64,000 nucleotides of DNA from Loktanella sp. PT4BL (GCF_003201935.1 NZ_QJJL01000006.1:99197-163196), one strand, 5' to 3'; counted from the first letter of the stretch, positions 17,685 to 26,672 are shown. Notes: generated by a model not told the origin, from the sequence alone. Translations and numbers: made by a program.

Positions 17685-17704
17685 GGGGGCTCCTCTCTTC
17701 TGGT

Positions 17705-17720
17705 TTGACCAACTGGTCAA
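17705..17720. promoter_or_regulatory. RutR operator (perfect palindrome)
   Basis: TTGACCA-AC-TGGTCAA, a perfect match to the Escherichia coli RutR box TTGACCAnnTGGTCAA. It lies between the leftward amidohydrolase gene (start 17684) and the rightward RutR-like gene (start 17847), so it can control one or both. In E. coli, RutR is released from DNA by uracil or thymine. Confidence 0.92.
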
Positions 17721-17846
17721 AATAACGCTAACAGAGAGGAAACATCAGTCAAGTTCTCTGCGCTAAATACTGGCAGATGCACCCATCACAGGCAAAATTG
17801 GGCAAATCCGGCCCGGCTTCGCCTGAATTTTGAGCAAAGGATCGGC

Positions 17847-18449
17847 ATGACCAAAGCCCCCACCCGCATCCAGCAGCGCAATCGCGCGGCGATCCTCTCT
17901 GCCGGTCTCGATATTTTCTCGCAATACGGGTTTCGGGGGGCAACGCTGGATCAGATCGCCGATGCGGCGGGCCTGTCCAAACCGAACCTGCTTTACTATT
18001 TCCCTTCGAAAGAGGCCATTCACACGGCGCTTCTGGAACGCCTCCTCGAAACATGGCTCGACCCGTTGAAAGCCCTTGACGGATCCGGTGATCCGGTGGC
18101 CGAGATCATGGGCTATGCGCAGCGCAAACTGGCAATGAGCCGCGATTTTCCGCGCGAAAGCCGGCTGTTTGCGAATGAAATCCTGCAAGGCGCGCCCCAT
18201 ATCGAAGAGATCCTGAAGACCGATCTGAAAACGCTGGTCGATGAGAAGGCCGCCATCATCCAGGGCTGGGCAGATGCGGGAAAAATCGCGGCCATCGACC
18301 CGCATCATCTGATCTTTTCCATCTGGGCCTTTACCCAGCATTACGCAGACTTCGACGTGCAGGTGCGCGCTGTCTTGGGCGACAAAGCCCCACATGACGG
18401 GGCCTTGTCCTTTCTCGACACGCTGTATTCGAAACTCTTGCGTGTTTAA
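17847..18449 (+). CDS. rutR: TetR-family regulator, RutR-like
   Basis: 200 residues. The N-terminal helix-turn-helix is QIADAAGLSKPNLLYYFPSK (about 38-57). The resemblance to E. coli RutR extends through the ligand domain: SRDFPRESRLFANEILQGAP, LKTLVDEKAAIIQGWADAGK and IDPHHLIFSIWAFTQHYADF all have close counterparts there. It should sense uracil/thymine and repress the divergent amidohydrolase operon through the box at 17705-17720. E. coli uses RutR for the Rut ring-opening pathway; here it is next to the reductive pathway. Confidence 0.92.
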   Translation: MTKAPTRIQQRNRAAILSAGLDIFSQYGFRGATLDQIADAAGLSKPNLLYYFPSKEAIHTALLERLLETWLDPLKALDGSGDPVAEIMGYAQRKLAMSRDFPRESRLFANEILQGAPHIEEILKTDLKTLVDEKAAIIQGWADAGKIAAIDPHHLIFSIWAFTQHYADFDVQVRAVLGDKAPHDGALSFLDTLYSKLLRV

Positions 18450-18482
18450 GAGAGTATTCACCAATGCGTGGGACGTTTTGGT

Positions 18483-18728
18483 ATGCAGATTATCCATGCC
18501 TCAACCGTCCGCCACCCGAGCACGAACCCGAGTTGGTGCGCCCGTATCTTTGATGCCAAAGCTGCGCGATCAGGCGGTATTGTCAGACGCGCGGTGAAAG
18601 ATGTGGATCGCGAGATCGGGCGCGTTGCATTCGTAAATGAAGTCAGCCGACGCGGTTATCATCTGATCGAATGTGGTGGGCAATTCATCGTTATCTGCAA
18701 TGCGGGGAAAATGATCGTGCACACATGA
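18483..18728 (+). CDS. Small conserved-looking hypothetical protein
   Basis: 81 residues from the ATG at 18483; an in-frame ATG at 18468 adds 5. No known domain is recognised. The sequence is well balanced, with a charged middle (RRAVKDVDREIGRVAFVNEV) and a beta-like end (GYHLIECGGQFIVICNAGKM), which looks like a real folded protein. It lies 33 nt after the rutR-like gene on the same strand, so it may be cotranscribed with it, and is followed by a strong palindrome. Confidence 0.6.
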   Translation: MQIIHASTVRHPSTNPSWCARIFDAKAARSGGIVRRAVKDVDREIGRVAFVNEVSRRGYHLIECGGQFIVICNAGKMIVHT

Positions 18729-18730
18729 TT

Positions 18731-18758
18731 GCGAAAACCTTCGTACGAAGGTTTTCGC
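18731..18758. terminator. 28-bp perfect palindrome, bidirectional terminator candidate
   Basis: The first half GCGAAAACCTTCGT is followed directly by its reverse complement, with no loop. A second palindrome, ACAAAAATTTTTGT, lies at 18766-18779. Both are between the stop of the small rightward gene (18728) and the stop of the leftward preA gene (18796), so they can end transcription from both sides. Confidence 0.7.
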
Positions 18759-18795
18759 GCAGACCACAAAAATTTTTGTCAAAAATTCTTGTGCT

Positions 18796-20100
18796 TCACT
18801 CGGCCGCAACCGCCCCCGGATTATTCGGGTGCGTCGTCCAGTTGGCGTATTCCTTCTGCACCACTTTCCCTGTGCGCGGATCAACCTCTCCCGGCTGCAT
18901 CGCTTCCATCGTGATGCAGTTTTCCACCGGGCAAACATCGACACAGAGGTTACAGGCCACACATTCCGCATCGATCACGCTGAACGTGCGGTCCGCAGAC
19001 ATGGCAATTGCCTGATGGCTGGTATCTTCACAGGCGGCATAGCAGCGCCCGCATTTGATGCAGTCATCCTGATTGATCTTGGCCTTGGCCACGTAGTTCA
19101 AGTTCAGATACTGCCAGTCGGTGACATTGGGTACTGCACGCCCAACGACCTCTTCAACTGACGTATAGCCCTTCTCATCCATCCACTGGGACAGCCCGCT
19201 GATCATCTCCTGCACGATCTTGAAACCATAGGTCATCGCAGCAGTGCAGACCTGCACATTGCCCGCGCCAAGGCTGATAAACTCCGCCGCATCGCGCCAT
19301 GTCGTGATCCCGCCGATCCCGCTGATCGGCAGACCGCGTGTTTCGGGGTTGCGCGCGATCTCGGACACCATTGACATGGCAATCGGTTTCACCGCAGGGC
19401 CGCAATAGCCGCCATGCGATCCTTTGCCGTCAATCGACGGCTCCGGTGACATGGTGTCGAGGTTCACCGATGTGATCGAATTGATCGTATTGATCAGGCT
19501 CACTGCATCCGCCCCGCCACGCATGGCAGCCGCCGCAGGTTTGCGCACATCGGTGATATTGGGCGTCAGCTTCACGATCACAGGCTTGTCGTAATACTGC
19601 TTGCACCAGCGCGTGACCATTTCGATGTACTCGGGTACCTGCCCCACGGCCGCGCCCATACCCCGCTCGCTCATCCCGTGCGGGCAGCCAAAGTTCAGCT
19701 CGATACCATCTGCACCAGTGGCTGCCACGCGGGGGAGGATGTCTTTCCATGCCTGTTCTTCACAAGGCACCATGATCGACACGATCATTGCGCGGTCAGG
19801 ATAATCAGCCTTCACGCGGGTGATTTCTTCAAGGTTCACTTCCAACGGGCGATCCGTGATCAACTCGATGTTGTTCAAGCCCAACAACCGCCGGTCGGCG
19901 CCGTAAATCGCGCCATAGCGCGGGCCGTTCACGTTCACCACGGGCGGGCCTTCGGCGCCAAGTGTTTTCCATACGACACCGCCCCAGCCTGCCTCGAATG
20001 CGCGGCGGACGTTGTATTCCTTGTCCGTCGGCGGGGCCGAGGCGAGCCAGAACGGATTGGGGCTTTTGATGCCCAGAAAGTTGGTTGTCAGATCAGCCAT
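18796..20100 (-). CDS. preA: NAD-dependent dihydropyrimidine dehydrogenase subunit PreA
   Basis: 434 residues. An N-terminal dihydroorotate-dehydrogenase-like TIM barrel binds FMN (GIELNFGCPHGMSERGMG and the GGAD/GIGG phosphate loops are visible). Two 4Fe-4S clusters follow at the C-terminus: CIKCGRCYAACE (about 345) and CVACNLCVDVCPVENC (about 381). With PreT it reduces uracil or thymine to the 5,6-dihydro form using NADH, the first step of the pathway encoded to its left. It begins 1 nt after the preT stop and the two form an obligate complex. Confidence 0.96.
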   Translation of the reverse strand: MADLTTNFLGIKSPNPFWLASAPPTDKEYNVRRAFEAGWGGVVWKTLGAEGPPVVNVNGPRYGAIYGADRRLLGLNNIELITDRPLEVNLEEITRVKADYPDRAMIVSIMVPCEEQAWKDILPRVAATGADGIELNFGCPHGMSERGMGAAVGQVPEYIEMVTRWCKQYYDKPVIVKLTPNITDVRKPAAAAMRGGADAVSLINTINSITSVNLDTMSPEPSIDGKGSHGGYCGPAVKPIAMSMVSEIARNPETRGLPISGIGGITTWRDAAEFISLGAGNVQVCTAAMTYGFKIVQEMISGLSQWMDEKGYTSVEEVVGRAVPNVTDWQYLNLNYVAKAKINQDDCIKCGRCYAACEDTSHQAIAMSADRTFSVIDAECVACNLCVDVCPVENCITMEAMQPGEVDPRTGKVVQKEYANWTTHPNNPGAVAAE

Positions 20101-20101
20101 T

Positions 20102-21436
20102 TTAATTGCTCCCCATCAAGGTTGCATGAATATCCATCGCCGCATCGCGGCCTTCTGCAACAGCCGTGACCGTCAGGTCGTCGCCGCCGCTCGCACAGTC
20201 ACCACCGGCCCAGACACCTGCCTGGCTGGTCCGGCCCGCACCTGTCACGGCAATCTTGCGCCCTGCCAGTGCCAGACCACCGTCGGTCGTCAGCGTCTGT
20301 CCGATCGCCTTGAACACCTGATCGGCGGGCAGGCGCACAGTCTCGCCCGTGCCTTTCAATCCGCTACCATCGTCGGTGGTGTATTCCAGTTCGATCTCGC
20401 GCACCGCACCGTTGCCATGGATCGCCACAGGCTGGGCGTTGAACATCAGCCGCACACCTTTTGATGCAGCCAGATCCTGTTCATAGGTGCTGGCGCTCAT
20501 CGCCTCGCGCCCGCGCCTGTATGCAATCGTGACGTTCTGCGCGCCCAGCAGTTTTGATTGCACGGCGGCATCGACAGCGGTCATCCCGCCGCCGATCACC
20601 ACCACATCGCGGCCGATAGGCAGGGCCGCCAAATCGCTGGCCTGCCGCAATTCCTTGATGAAATCGACAGCATTGCGGACACCGTCCTTGTCCTCGCCCG
20701 CACTGCCCAGCACATTCACACCGCCAAGACCCACACCAAGGAAAACTGCGTCATAGCTTTCGGTCAGGCCGCCAAGCGAAATACCTTCGCCCAAACGCAC
20801 CCCCGTTTGTACAGTGATGCCGCCAATCCCCAAAAGCCAATCCACCTCGCGCGCGGCGAAATCATCGGTTGATTTATAGGCAGCAATCCCGAATTCGTTC
20901 AGGCCGCCTGCCTTGGCCTCGGCATCATAGATGGTCACATCATGGCCATGCATCGCCAAGCGGTGTGCACAGGCCAGACCCGCAGGCCCCGCGCCGACGA
21001 CTGCCACCTTCTTGCCGGTTTCGGGCGCGCGATCGTAGGGGTGGCGCTGTTTCGCCATCAGCGTATCGGTGGCATGACGCTGCAGGCGCCCGATCTCGAC
21101 CGGCTTGCCCTCGGCCATCTCGCGCACGCAGGCCTGTTCGCAAAGGTCCTCAGTCGGACAGACGCGGGCACACATGCCGCCCAGAATATTCTGGTCAAAG
21201 ATGGTCTTGCCCGCAGCCTCGGGCGTGCCGGTGCTGATCTGGCGAATGAAGAGCGGGATATCGATATTGGTCGGGCAGGCCGTCACGCAGGGGGCGTCAT
21301 GGCAGAAATAGCAACGATCCGCTGCAACCGCCGCCTCATGGGGCGTAAAGGGCGCATGTAGATCGCCAAAGTTCTCGCCGAGTATCTCGGCGGGCAGACG
21401 CGCTGCGGCAATTCCGGGGGTCATGGGGCTGGACAT
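20102..21436 (-). CDS. preT: NAD-dependent dihydropyrimidine dehydrogenase subunit PreT
   Basis: 444 residues. The N-terminal Fe-S cysteines (CYFCHDAPCVTACPTNID, and MCARVCPTEDLCEQACVRE) are followed by an FAD fold (VVGAGPAGLACAHRLAMHG, about 147) and an NAD-binding fold (DVVVIGGGMTAVDAAVQ). The C-terminal GVWAGGDCASGGDDLTVTAV is the flavin-binding end of the GltD-like family. It passes electrons from NADH to PreA. The 5' flank (21437-21600) is A/T-rich with no RutR box found by eye. Confidence 0.95.
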   Translation of the reverse strand: MSSPMTPGIAAARLPAEILGENFGDLHAPFTPHEAAVAADRCYFCHDAPCVTACPTNIDIPLFIRQISTGTPEAAGKTIFDQNILGGMCARVCPTEDLCEQACVREMAEGKPVEIGRLQRHATDTLMAKQRHPYDRAPETGKKVAVVGAGPAGLACAHRLAMHGHDVTIYDAEAKAGGLNEFGIAAYKSTDDFAAREVDWLLGIGGITVQTGVRLGEGISLGGLTESYDAVFLGVGLGGVNVLGSAGEDKDGVRNAVDFIKELRQASDLAALPIGRDVVVIGGGMTAVDAAVQSKLLGAQNVTIAYRRGREAMSASTYEQDLAASKGVRLMFNAQPVAIHGNGAVREIELEYTTDDGSGLKGTGETVRLPADQVFKAIGQTLTTDGGLALAGRKIAVTGAGRTSQAGVWAGGDCASGGDDLTVTAVAEGRDAAMDIHATLMGSN

Positions 21437-21599
21437 GGTGCAATCCTGATCTGGCTTCTCACCATCAGCCTGCCACAGTTTTATTTTTTATCAAATGGTA
21501 AATTTTTGGCAGTTTATGAAAACAGCCGAATACGCCTTTCGCACGGGCAGGATGCCTCCGGCGGAAGTTTGATTAGACATGGAAAATCATAAGGTTAGG

Positions 21600-22511
21600 T
21601 TAAAAGTGGAAAGGCGCGACCACGTTGCGTTTGCCAAGTGTCAGCGCGTCCGCCACATGCAGCATCGGTGACAAATCCACCTCGGATGCATTTGTTTTGA
21701 CCAATTCCGCCATTCGGTCATAGAGCGCGGGATACTCACGATCCGCCCCCGCCGCGACCTCATTGCCATCAATCAACAGCCGCGCACCCCCATCATGGAG
21801 TGAGAGTGTGCCGGTGGTCGTCTCCACCGTGATATCCCAGCTTTGCGGGCCTTCCTGACGCCAGTCAAAATCACCCGTCACATTTTGTGTCCATTGCATA
21901 TGCGCCGCAATCGGCGTGTCGCGGTTCTCGGGGAAAAACAGTTCAGCCGACCGCAAGTGGATCGGCATCGGCAGGATTTCCGTGATGATTGACAGCGCAT
22001 TACTGCCCGGATCAAACACCCCCATCCCGCCGGGCGCAAAGACCCAGTCCTGCCCCGGATGCCAGCGCCGCACGTCCTCTTTCCAGCAGATATGCGCGCC
22101 GGTCACGGTTTTATCCGCAAGCCACGCCTTGGCGGGCGCCACGCCTTTCGCCATCCGGCTGTGCCATGTGGTATACAGCGAAACACCCGCCGCGCGCGCC
22201 ATATCGGCCAGCGCATATACCTCGGCCAATGTCGCACCGGGGGGTTTTTCAAGCATCACATGACGGCCGGCGGCAATGGCCTTGGCCGCGTAATCATAGC
22301 GCGGCACGGGGGGCAGGCAGAGCGAAATCACAGGGATATCAGGCCGCTCGGAGAGCATCTGGTCGAAATCGGTGAAGGACTGTACGCCATCAACGGTGCC
22401 AGCCCGGCTGACCGTCGCGGCGAGTTCCCAATCGTCACTCCCACCTATCGCAGGCACGTGTTGATCGATTGCAATTTTGCCGATCCCGACCAGACAAATC
22501 GCCGTCATCAA
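21600..22511 (-). CDS. Gfo/Idh/MocA family aldose dehydrogenase
   Basis: 303 residues. A nucleotide-binding N-terminus (ICLVGIGKIAIDQHVPAI) is followed by the family catalytic motif GRHVMLEKPPGATLAE with the conserved Lys. The sequence resembles bacterial D-galactose/L-arabinose 1-dehydrogenases, which oxidise the sugar at C1 to a lactone. It overlaps the pentonate-dehydratase gene by 4 nt, which supports a non-phosphorylative sugar pathway: sugar to lactone to acid to 2-keto-3-deoxy acid. The true sugar (arabinose, galactose or fucose) is not determined. Confidence 0.88.
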   Translation of the reverse strand: MMTAICLVGIGKIAIDQHVPAIGGSDDWELAATVSRAGTVDGVQSFTDFDQMLSERPDIPVISLCLPPVPRYDYAAKAIAAGRHVMLEKPPGATLAEVYALADMARAAGVSLYTTWHSRMAKGVAPAKAWLADKTVTGAHICWKEDVRRWHPGQDWVFAPGGMGVFDPGSNALSIITEILPMPIHLRSAELFFPENRDTPIAAHMQWTQNVTGDFDWRQEGPQSWDITVETTTGTLSLHDGGARLLIDGNEVAAGADREYPALYDRMAELVKTNASEVDLSPMLHVADALTLGKRNVVAPFHF

Positions 22512-24265
22512 TGCGCCTCTTTGCCAACAGCGTTCCCGCGATGCCCGACGAGGAAGTCAAAATCGGCCCCCGTATCGGCCCCCATGACGCGATCATGGTA
22601 AAGCATCGCATAACCACTTTCAGGCCGCGGGTTCGCACCGGATTTTTCAGCGCTCCATGTCGCCAGACGCGCGGCCAGTTCCTCATCAGAAATATCCAGA
22701 TGCAGACGCCGCCCCGCGACATCCAGTTCGATCATATCACCTGACTGCACCACCGCGAGCGGCCCACCGACAGCCGCCTCGGGCGAGGTATGCAGCACCA
22801 CGGTACCAAAGGCCGTCCCTGACATGCGCGCATCGGAAATCCGGACCATATCGGTGATCCCTTTCTTCAGGATCTTCGGCGGCAGGCCCATGTTCCCCAC
22901 CTCTGCCATCCCCGGATAGCCGCGCGGACCACAGTTTTTCAGAACCATGACGCAGGTCTCATCAATATCCAGATCATCGTCGTTGATACGCGCCTTATAG
23001 TCGTCGATGTCCTCGAACACGACAGCGCGCCCACGGTGCTGCATCAACTCCGGCGTTGCCGCAGAGGGTTTCAAGACCGCCCCACCCGGCGCCAGGTTGC
23101 CGCGCAATACCGCGATACCGCCCGATTGCGTGAGCGCCTTTTTCACCGGCAGGATGACATCCTCGTTCCAGTTCTTGACGTGTTTCACCTCGTTCCACAT
23201 GGACCCGCCCGACACGGTCAGCGCGTCCTTGTGCAAGAGCCCCGCCTCGCCCAGCCGCTTGATCACGACAGGCAGGCCACCGGCATAGAAAAACTCTTCC
23301 ATCAGGTATTTGCCCGAGGGCATCAGGTTCACAATCGTCGGCACATCGCGGCCCAGACGGTCCCAGTCATCAAGGGTCAGGTCAACGTCCTTCAGGCGCC
23401 CCGCCATCGCCAACAGGTGGATCACCGCATTGGTGGACCCGCCAATGGCGGCATTGGTGCGGATCGCATTCTCGAAGGCCTGCTTGGTCATCACATCGGA
23501 CGGTTTCAGATCATCCTTCACCATCTGGACAATGCGCCGCCCCGTCAGATGCGCCATCACACGGCGGCGGCTGTCCACCGCAGGGATTGCCGCATTGCCG
23601 GACAGCGCCATGCCCAGCGCCTCGGCCATCGAGGCCATTGTGCTCGCCGTGCCCATCGTGTTGCACGACCCCGGCGAGCGGGACATCGACGCTTCTGCCT
23701 CGACGAATTCCTCTGCCGTCATTTCGCCCGCACGCACAGCTTCCGAGAATTTCCACAAATGCGTGCCAGACCCCACACGTTCGCCACGGAACATGCCGTT
23801 CAACATCGGACCACCCGACACAACGATGGCGGGCAGATCGACCGAGGCCGCCCCCATCAACAAGGCAGGCGTTGTCTTGTCGCAGCCCGCCAGCAGCACA
23901 ACACCGTCCATCGACATGCCGCGGATCGCCTCTTCCACGTCCATTGCACAGAGGTTGCGATACATCATGGCAGTGGGGCGCAAGCTGCTCTCGGCAGGCG
24001 AGAACACGGGAAATTCCACAGGAAAACCACCCGCCTCGTAAATCCCGAACTTCACCTTCTCGGCCAGATCGCGCAAATGCGCGTTGCACGGCGTCAGCTC
24101 GGACCAAGTGTTGCAGATACCGACCACAGGACGTCCATCCAGCAAATCCGCAGGCAAGCCCTGATTCTTCATCCATGAGCGGTGATAGATCGCATCTTTC
24201 GACGATCCTCCGAACCATTCCTGAGACCGCAATTTGCGAGGCCACTTGGCGGGCTTGAATGTCAT
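22508..24265 (-). CDS. IlvD/Edd family dehydratase, probable L-arabinonate (pentonate) dehydratase
   Basis: 585 residues. The Fe-S cluster cysteines are in CNTWSELTPCNAHL, LAGCDKTTPALLMG and SPGSCNTMGTASTMASM. The C-terminal GNMGLPPKILKKGI and RMSGTAFGTVVLH resemble sugar-acid dehydratases more than branched-chain IlvD. It should remove water from a pentonate or galactonate to give the 2-keto-3-deoxy acid. The neighbours are a C1 sugar dehydrogenase (overlapping, downstream) and a divergent class II aldolase, giving three consecutive pathway functions. Confidence 0.9.
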   Translation of the reverse strand: MTFKPAKWPRKLRSQEWFGGSSKDAIYHRSWMKNQGLPADLLDGRPVVGICNTWSELTPCNAHLRDLAEKVKFGIYEAGGFPVEFPVFSPAESSLRPTAMMYRNLCAMDVEEAIRGMSMDGVVLLAGCDKTTPALLMGAASVDLPAIVVSGGPMLNGMFRGERVGSGTHLWKFSEAVRAGEMTAEEFVEAEASMSRSPGSCNTMGTASTMASMAEALGMALSGNAAIPAVDSRRRVMAHLTGRRIVQMVKDDLKPSDVMTKQAFENAIRTNAAIGGSTNAVIHLLAMAGRLKDVDLTLDDWDRLGRDVPTIVNLMPSGKYLMEEFFYAGGLPVVIKRLGEAGLLHKDALTVSGGSMWNEVKHVKNWNEDVILPVKKALTQSGGIAVLRGNLAPGGAVLKPSAATPELMQHRGRAVVFEDIDDYKARINDDDLDIDETCVMVLKNCGPRGYPGMAEVGNMGLPPKILKKGITDMVRISDARMSGTAFGTVVLHTSPEAAVGGPLAVVQSGDMIELDVAGRRLHLDISDEELAARLATWSAEKSGANPRPESGYAMLYHDRVMGADTGADFDFLVGHRGNAVGKEAH

Positions 24266-24336
24266 AATCAGACTTCCTTTAAGGCATGTGTTGGCGCATC
24301 ATTAACGCGCCCCCCGATGAAATCCAAGGAGCGGTG

Positions 24337-25086
24337 ATGAACAGCCATCCACAAAATATGACGCACTGGCAAGAGCGGGTCGATATGGCCGCGGCATTCC
24401 GCTGGACAGCACGGCTGAACATGCATGAGGGCGTGGCGAACCACTTCAGCCTTGCGATCAATGATGATGGCACGAGGTTCCTGATGAACCCCAACCAGAT
24501 GCATTTCAGCCGGATCAAGGCCAGTGATCTGATCGTGGTTGACGCCAATGACCCCGACACGCTCACCGGCCCGAACGCACCTGACCCCACAGCATGGGGG
24601 CTGCACGGGGGCATCCACCGTCTGGTGCCCCACGCGCGCTGTGCGATGCATGTGCATTCCATCTTCGCCACGGTTCTGGCCTCGCTCAAGGACAGCCGCC
24701 TGCCCCCCATCGACCAGAACTGCTGCACCTTCTTCAACCGCTACGTCATCGACGACGGCTATGGCGGGCTGGCATTCGAAAGCGAAGGCGCGCGCTGTGC
24801 CGCTCTCTTTTCCGACCCCAAACAAAAGGTGATGATCATGGGCAACCACGGCGTGCTGGTGATCGGCGCGACCGTGGCGGAAACCTTCAACCGGATGTAT
24901 TACTTCGAACGCGCCGCCGAAACCTATATCCGCGCCCTGCAAACCGGCCAGCCCCTCCGCATCCTGCCCGACGACATCGCCGAGAAAACAGCACAGGAAC
25001 TCGAAGCCTACCCGGAACAGGACATCCGGCATCTCGCCGAACTCCGCGCCGTCCTCGACGCCGAACAGGCTGATTACGCGACCTAG
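24337..25086 (+). CDS. Class II aldolase/adducin family protein
   Basis: 249 residues from the ATG at 24337, preceded by CCAAGGAGCGG. The family fold is recognised from ARLNMHEGVANHFSLAI, FLMNPNQMHFSRIKASDL, the zinc-type histidines in CAMHVHSIFATVLASL and the later MGNHGVLVIGATVAETF. Such proteins cleave or epimerise sugar phosphates or keto-deoxy acids. It is divergent from the pentonate dehydratase (71-nt shared promoter), which suggests it acts on the product of that enzyme; this is inference. Confidence 0.88.
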   Translation: MNSHPQNMTHWQERVDMAAAFRWTARLNMHEGVANHFSLAINDDGTRFLMNPNQMHFSRIKASDLIVVDANDPDTLTGPNAPDPTAWGLHGGIHRLVPHARCAMHVHSIFATVLASLKDSRLPPIDQNCCTFFNRYVIDDGYGGLAFESEGARCAALFSDPKQKVMIMGNHGVLVIGATVAETFNRMYYFERAAETYIRALQTGQPLRILPDDIAEKTAQELEAYPEQDIRHLAELRAVLDAEQADYAT

Positions 25087-25100
25087 TCCCGTTATTATTG

Positions 25101-25126
25101 GCCCCCTAAATATCCCCGCCGGAGGC
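25101..25126. repeat. Short hairpin with AAATATC loop, copy 2
   Basis: GCCCCC (25101-25106) and GGAGGC (25121-25126) can pair with one mismatch around TAAATATCCCC. It is preceded by TTATTATTGG, a string also found before the copy at 41.32 kb. It follows the aldolase stop and may be a weak terminator. Confidence 0.4.
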
Positions 25127-25189
25127 ATCCCGCCCTCTCATCCCACACAAACACTTGCCTCACCCCGCAGGTTCCGGCACCACAGGCAC

Positions 25190-26050
25190 ATGACCAAAAC
25201 ACTTCTTTCCTTCGGCCACGGCTATAGCGCCCGCGCCCTGTCCCGCATCCTTCTGCCACAAGACTGGCGCATCATCGGCACCACACGCTCCGAGGACAAA
25301 GCGCCCCGCCTGATGAACGAAGGGATCGAACCGCGCATCTGGCCGGGTGCCGATATGATCCCTGCGCTGGATGCCGCGACCCACCTGCTGATCTCGGCCG
25401 CCCCCGATGACGCGGGCGATCCTGTGCTGGCGGAACTGCACGATGAAATCGCAAAGCGCGCGGACCAATTCGCATGGGTCGGCTATCTATCCACCACAGG
25501 TGTCTACGGCGACCACCAGGGCGATTGGGTGGATGAGAACACCCCCCTCACCCCCGCCACCAAACGCGGCATCGCGCGGGTCGAGGCAGAGGCCGCATGG
25601 GCCGCCATCCACGGACTGCCGCTGCATATTTTCCGCCTTGCGGGCATCTACGGGCCCGGGCGCGGGCCATTCTCGAAGGTGCGCAACGGCACCGCACGCC
25701 GGATCATCAAAGAGGGGCAGGTCTTTAGCCGCACCCATGTCGCTGACATCGCCCGCGTGCTGGCCGCCTCGATCGCCAAACCGAACCCCGGTGCGGCCTA
25801 TAACGTCTGCGACAATGATCCGGCCCCACCCGAAGATGTGATCGCCTATGCCGCCGAGTTGCTGGGGCTGCCCATCCCCGAAGCCGTCGCTTTCGAAGAC
25901 GCCGACATGTCGCCCATGGCGCGCAGCTTTTACGCCGAAAGCAAAAAGGTGCGGAACGACCGGATCAAGGACGAACTCGGTGTCGCGCTGCTATACCCCG
26001 ACTACAAGTCAGGGCTCAGAGCGTTGCTGGCACAGGAAATCGGCGCCTGA
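25190..26050 (+). CDS. NAD(P)-dependent epimerase-like protein (YeeZ type)
   Basis: 286 residues of the extended SDR fold. The N-terminal nucleotide-binding region LLSFGHGYSARALSRILL carries a GxGxxA-like glycine pattern, with YLSTTGVYGDHQGDWVDENT and RLAGIYGPGRGPFSKV in the middle, both conserved in YeeZ-like proteins. No substrate is known for this group. The end overlaps the convergent membrane-protein gene by 35 nt. Confidence 0.85.
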   Translation: MTKTLLSFGHGYSARALSRILLPQDWRIIGTTRSEDKAPRLMNEGIEPRIWPGADMIPALDAATHLLISAAPDDAGDPVLAELHDEIAKRADQFAWVGYLSTTGVYGDHQGDWVDENTPLTPATKRGIARVEAEAAWAAIHGLPLHIFRLAGIYGPGRGPFSKVRNGTARRIIKEGQVFSRTHVADIARVLAASIAKPNPGAAYNVCDNDPAPPEDVIAYAAELLGLPIPEAVAFEDADMSPMARSFYAESKKVRNDRIKDELGVALLYPDYKSGLRALLAQEIGA

Positions 26051-26672
26051 TCGCCCAGGCAATCCCGGCGTAAAGCAGCAAGACGACAACGCCCGACGTG
26101 AAATAGGATGCATAGACAATCAGGCGCTCCGACAGTTCCAGATTGTTCAGGAACGGATAGGGCAAACCGCTCGTCACGCGCCCTGCGGGGCTGGTGTTGA
26201 GCGGTTGCAGCACCAGTTCCGCCCACAAAAGATAAACCCCCACCACAACGCAAAGCCACGCAAAACCCGCCCCCAAACGGCGATAGCTGCGGTGGATGAA
26301 CAGACTGTCAAACACTTGCAAAGCAGGTCCAAGCCCGTGCAGGTAGAGTTCCAGATGCCACGCGGCCAATTCACCATCAGGCGTCACAGAGGCAGGATCG
26401 GCAAAATAAAGACGCCAGTAGAGCATCACGACCATCGTGTTGATGACCGCCGTCATGCAGACAAAGCCGTCCCAGCGGCGCGTGCTCCTGCCTTCCTCGA
26501 TTGCCATCATACGGCTGAACACAAAGAACGAACAAAACAGCGCCCAGACAGTCAGGAACCGGAACGGCCCTCCGAACTGGTCCCAGCCCCCGAAAACCAG
26601 CATCCGGATGCAATAGCCTCCTGCCAGCAAAAACGCGGTCCAGCGAAAGATCAAACGGGGGTTTAACGACAT
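26016..26672 (-). CDS. Pr6Pr-family (FAR-17a/AIG1-like) membrane protein
   Basis: 218 residues from the ATG at 26672. About six transmembrane segments are seen, with conserved-looking features in the middle: FVCMTAVINTMVVMLYWRLY, then AWHLELYLHGLGPALQVFDS and LPYPFLNN, which recall the His-containing Pr6Pr/AIG1 group. The human relatives are lipid esterases, but no function is known for bacterial members. The gene is divergent from the channel gene (134-nt gap). Confidence 0.7.
   Translation of the reverse strand: MSLNPRLIFRWTAFLLAGGYCIRMLVFGGWDQFGGPFRFLTVWALFCSFFVFSRMMAIEEGRSTRRWDGFVCMTAVINTMVVMLYWRLYFADPASVTPDGELAAWHLELYLHGLGPALQVFDSLFIHRSYRRLGAGFAWLCVVVGVYLLWAELVLQPLNTSPAGRVTSGLPYPFLNNLELSERLIVYASYFTSGVVVLLLYAGIAWAIRRRFPVPATL

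Noticed and set aside
23036..24178. 380-codon rightward frame inside the IlvD/Edd gene
   Set aside because: Antisense shadow; the coded strand carries the conserved Fe-S cysteines of the dehydratase.
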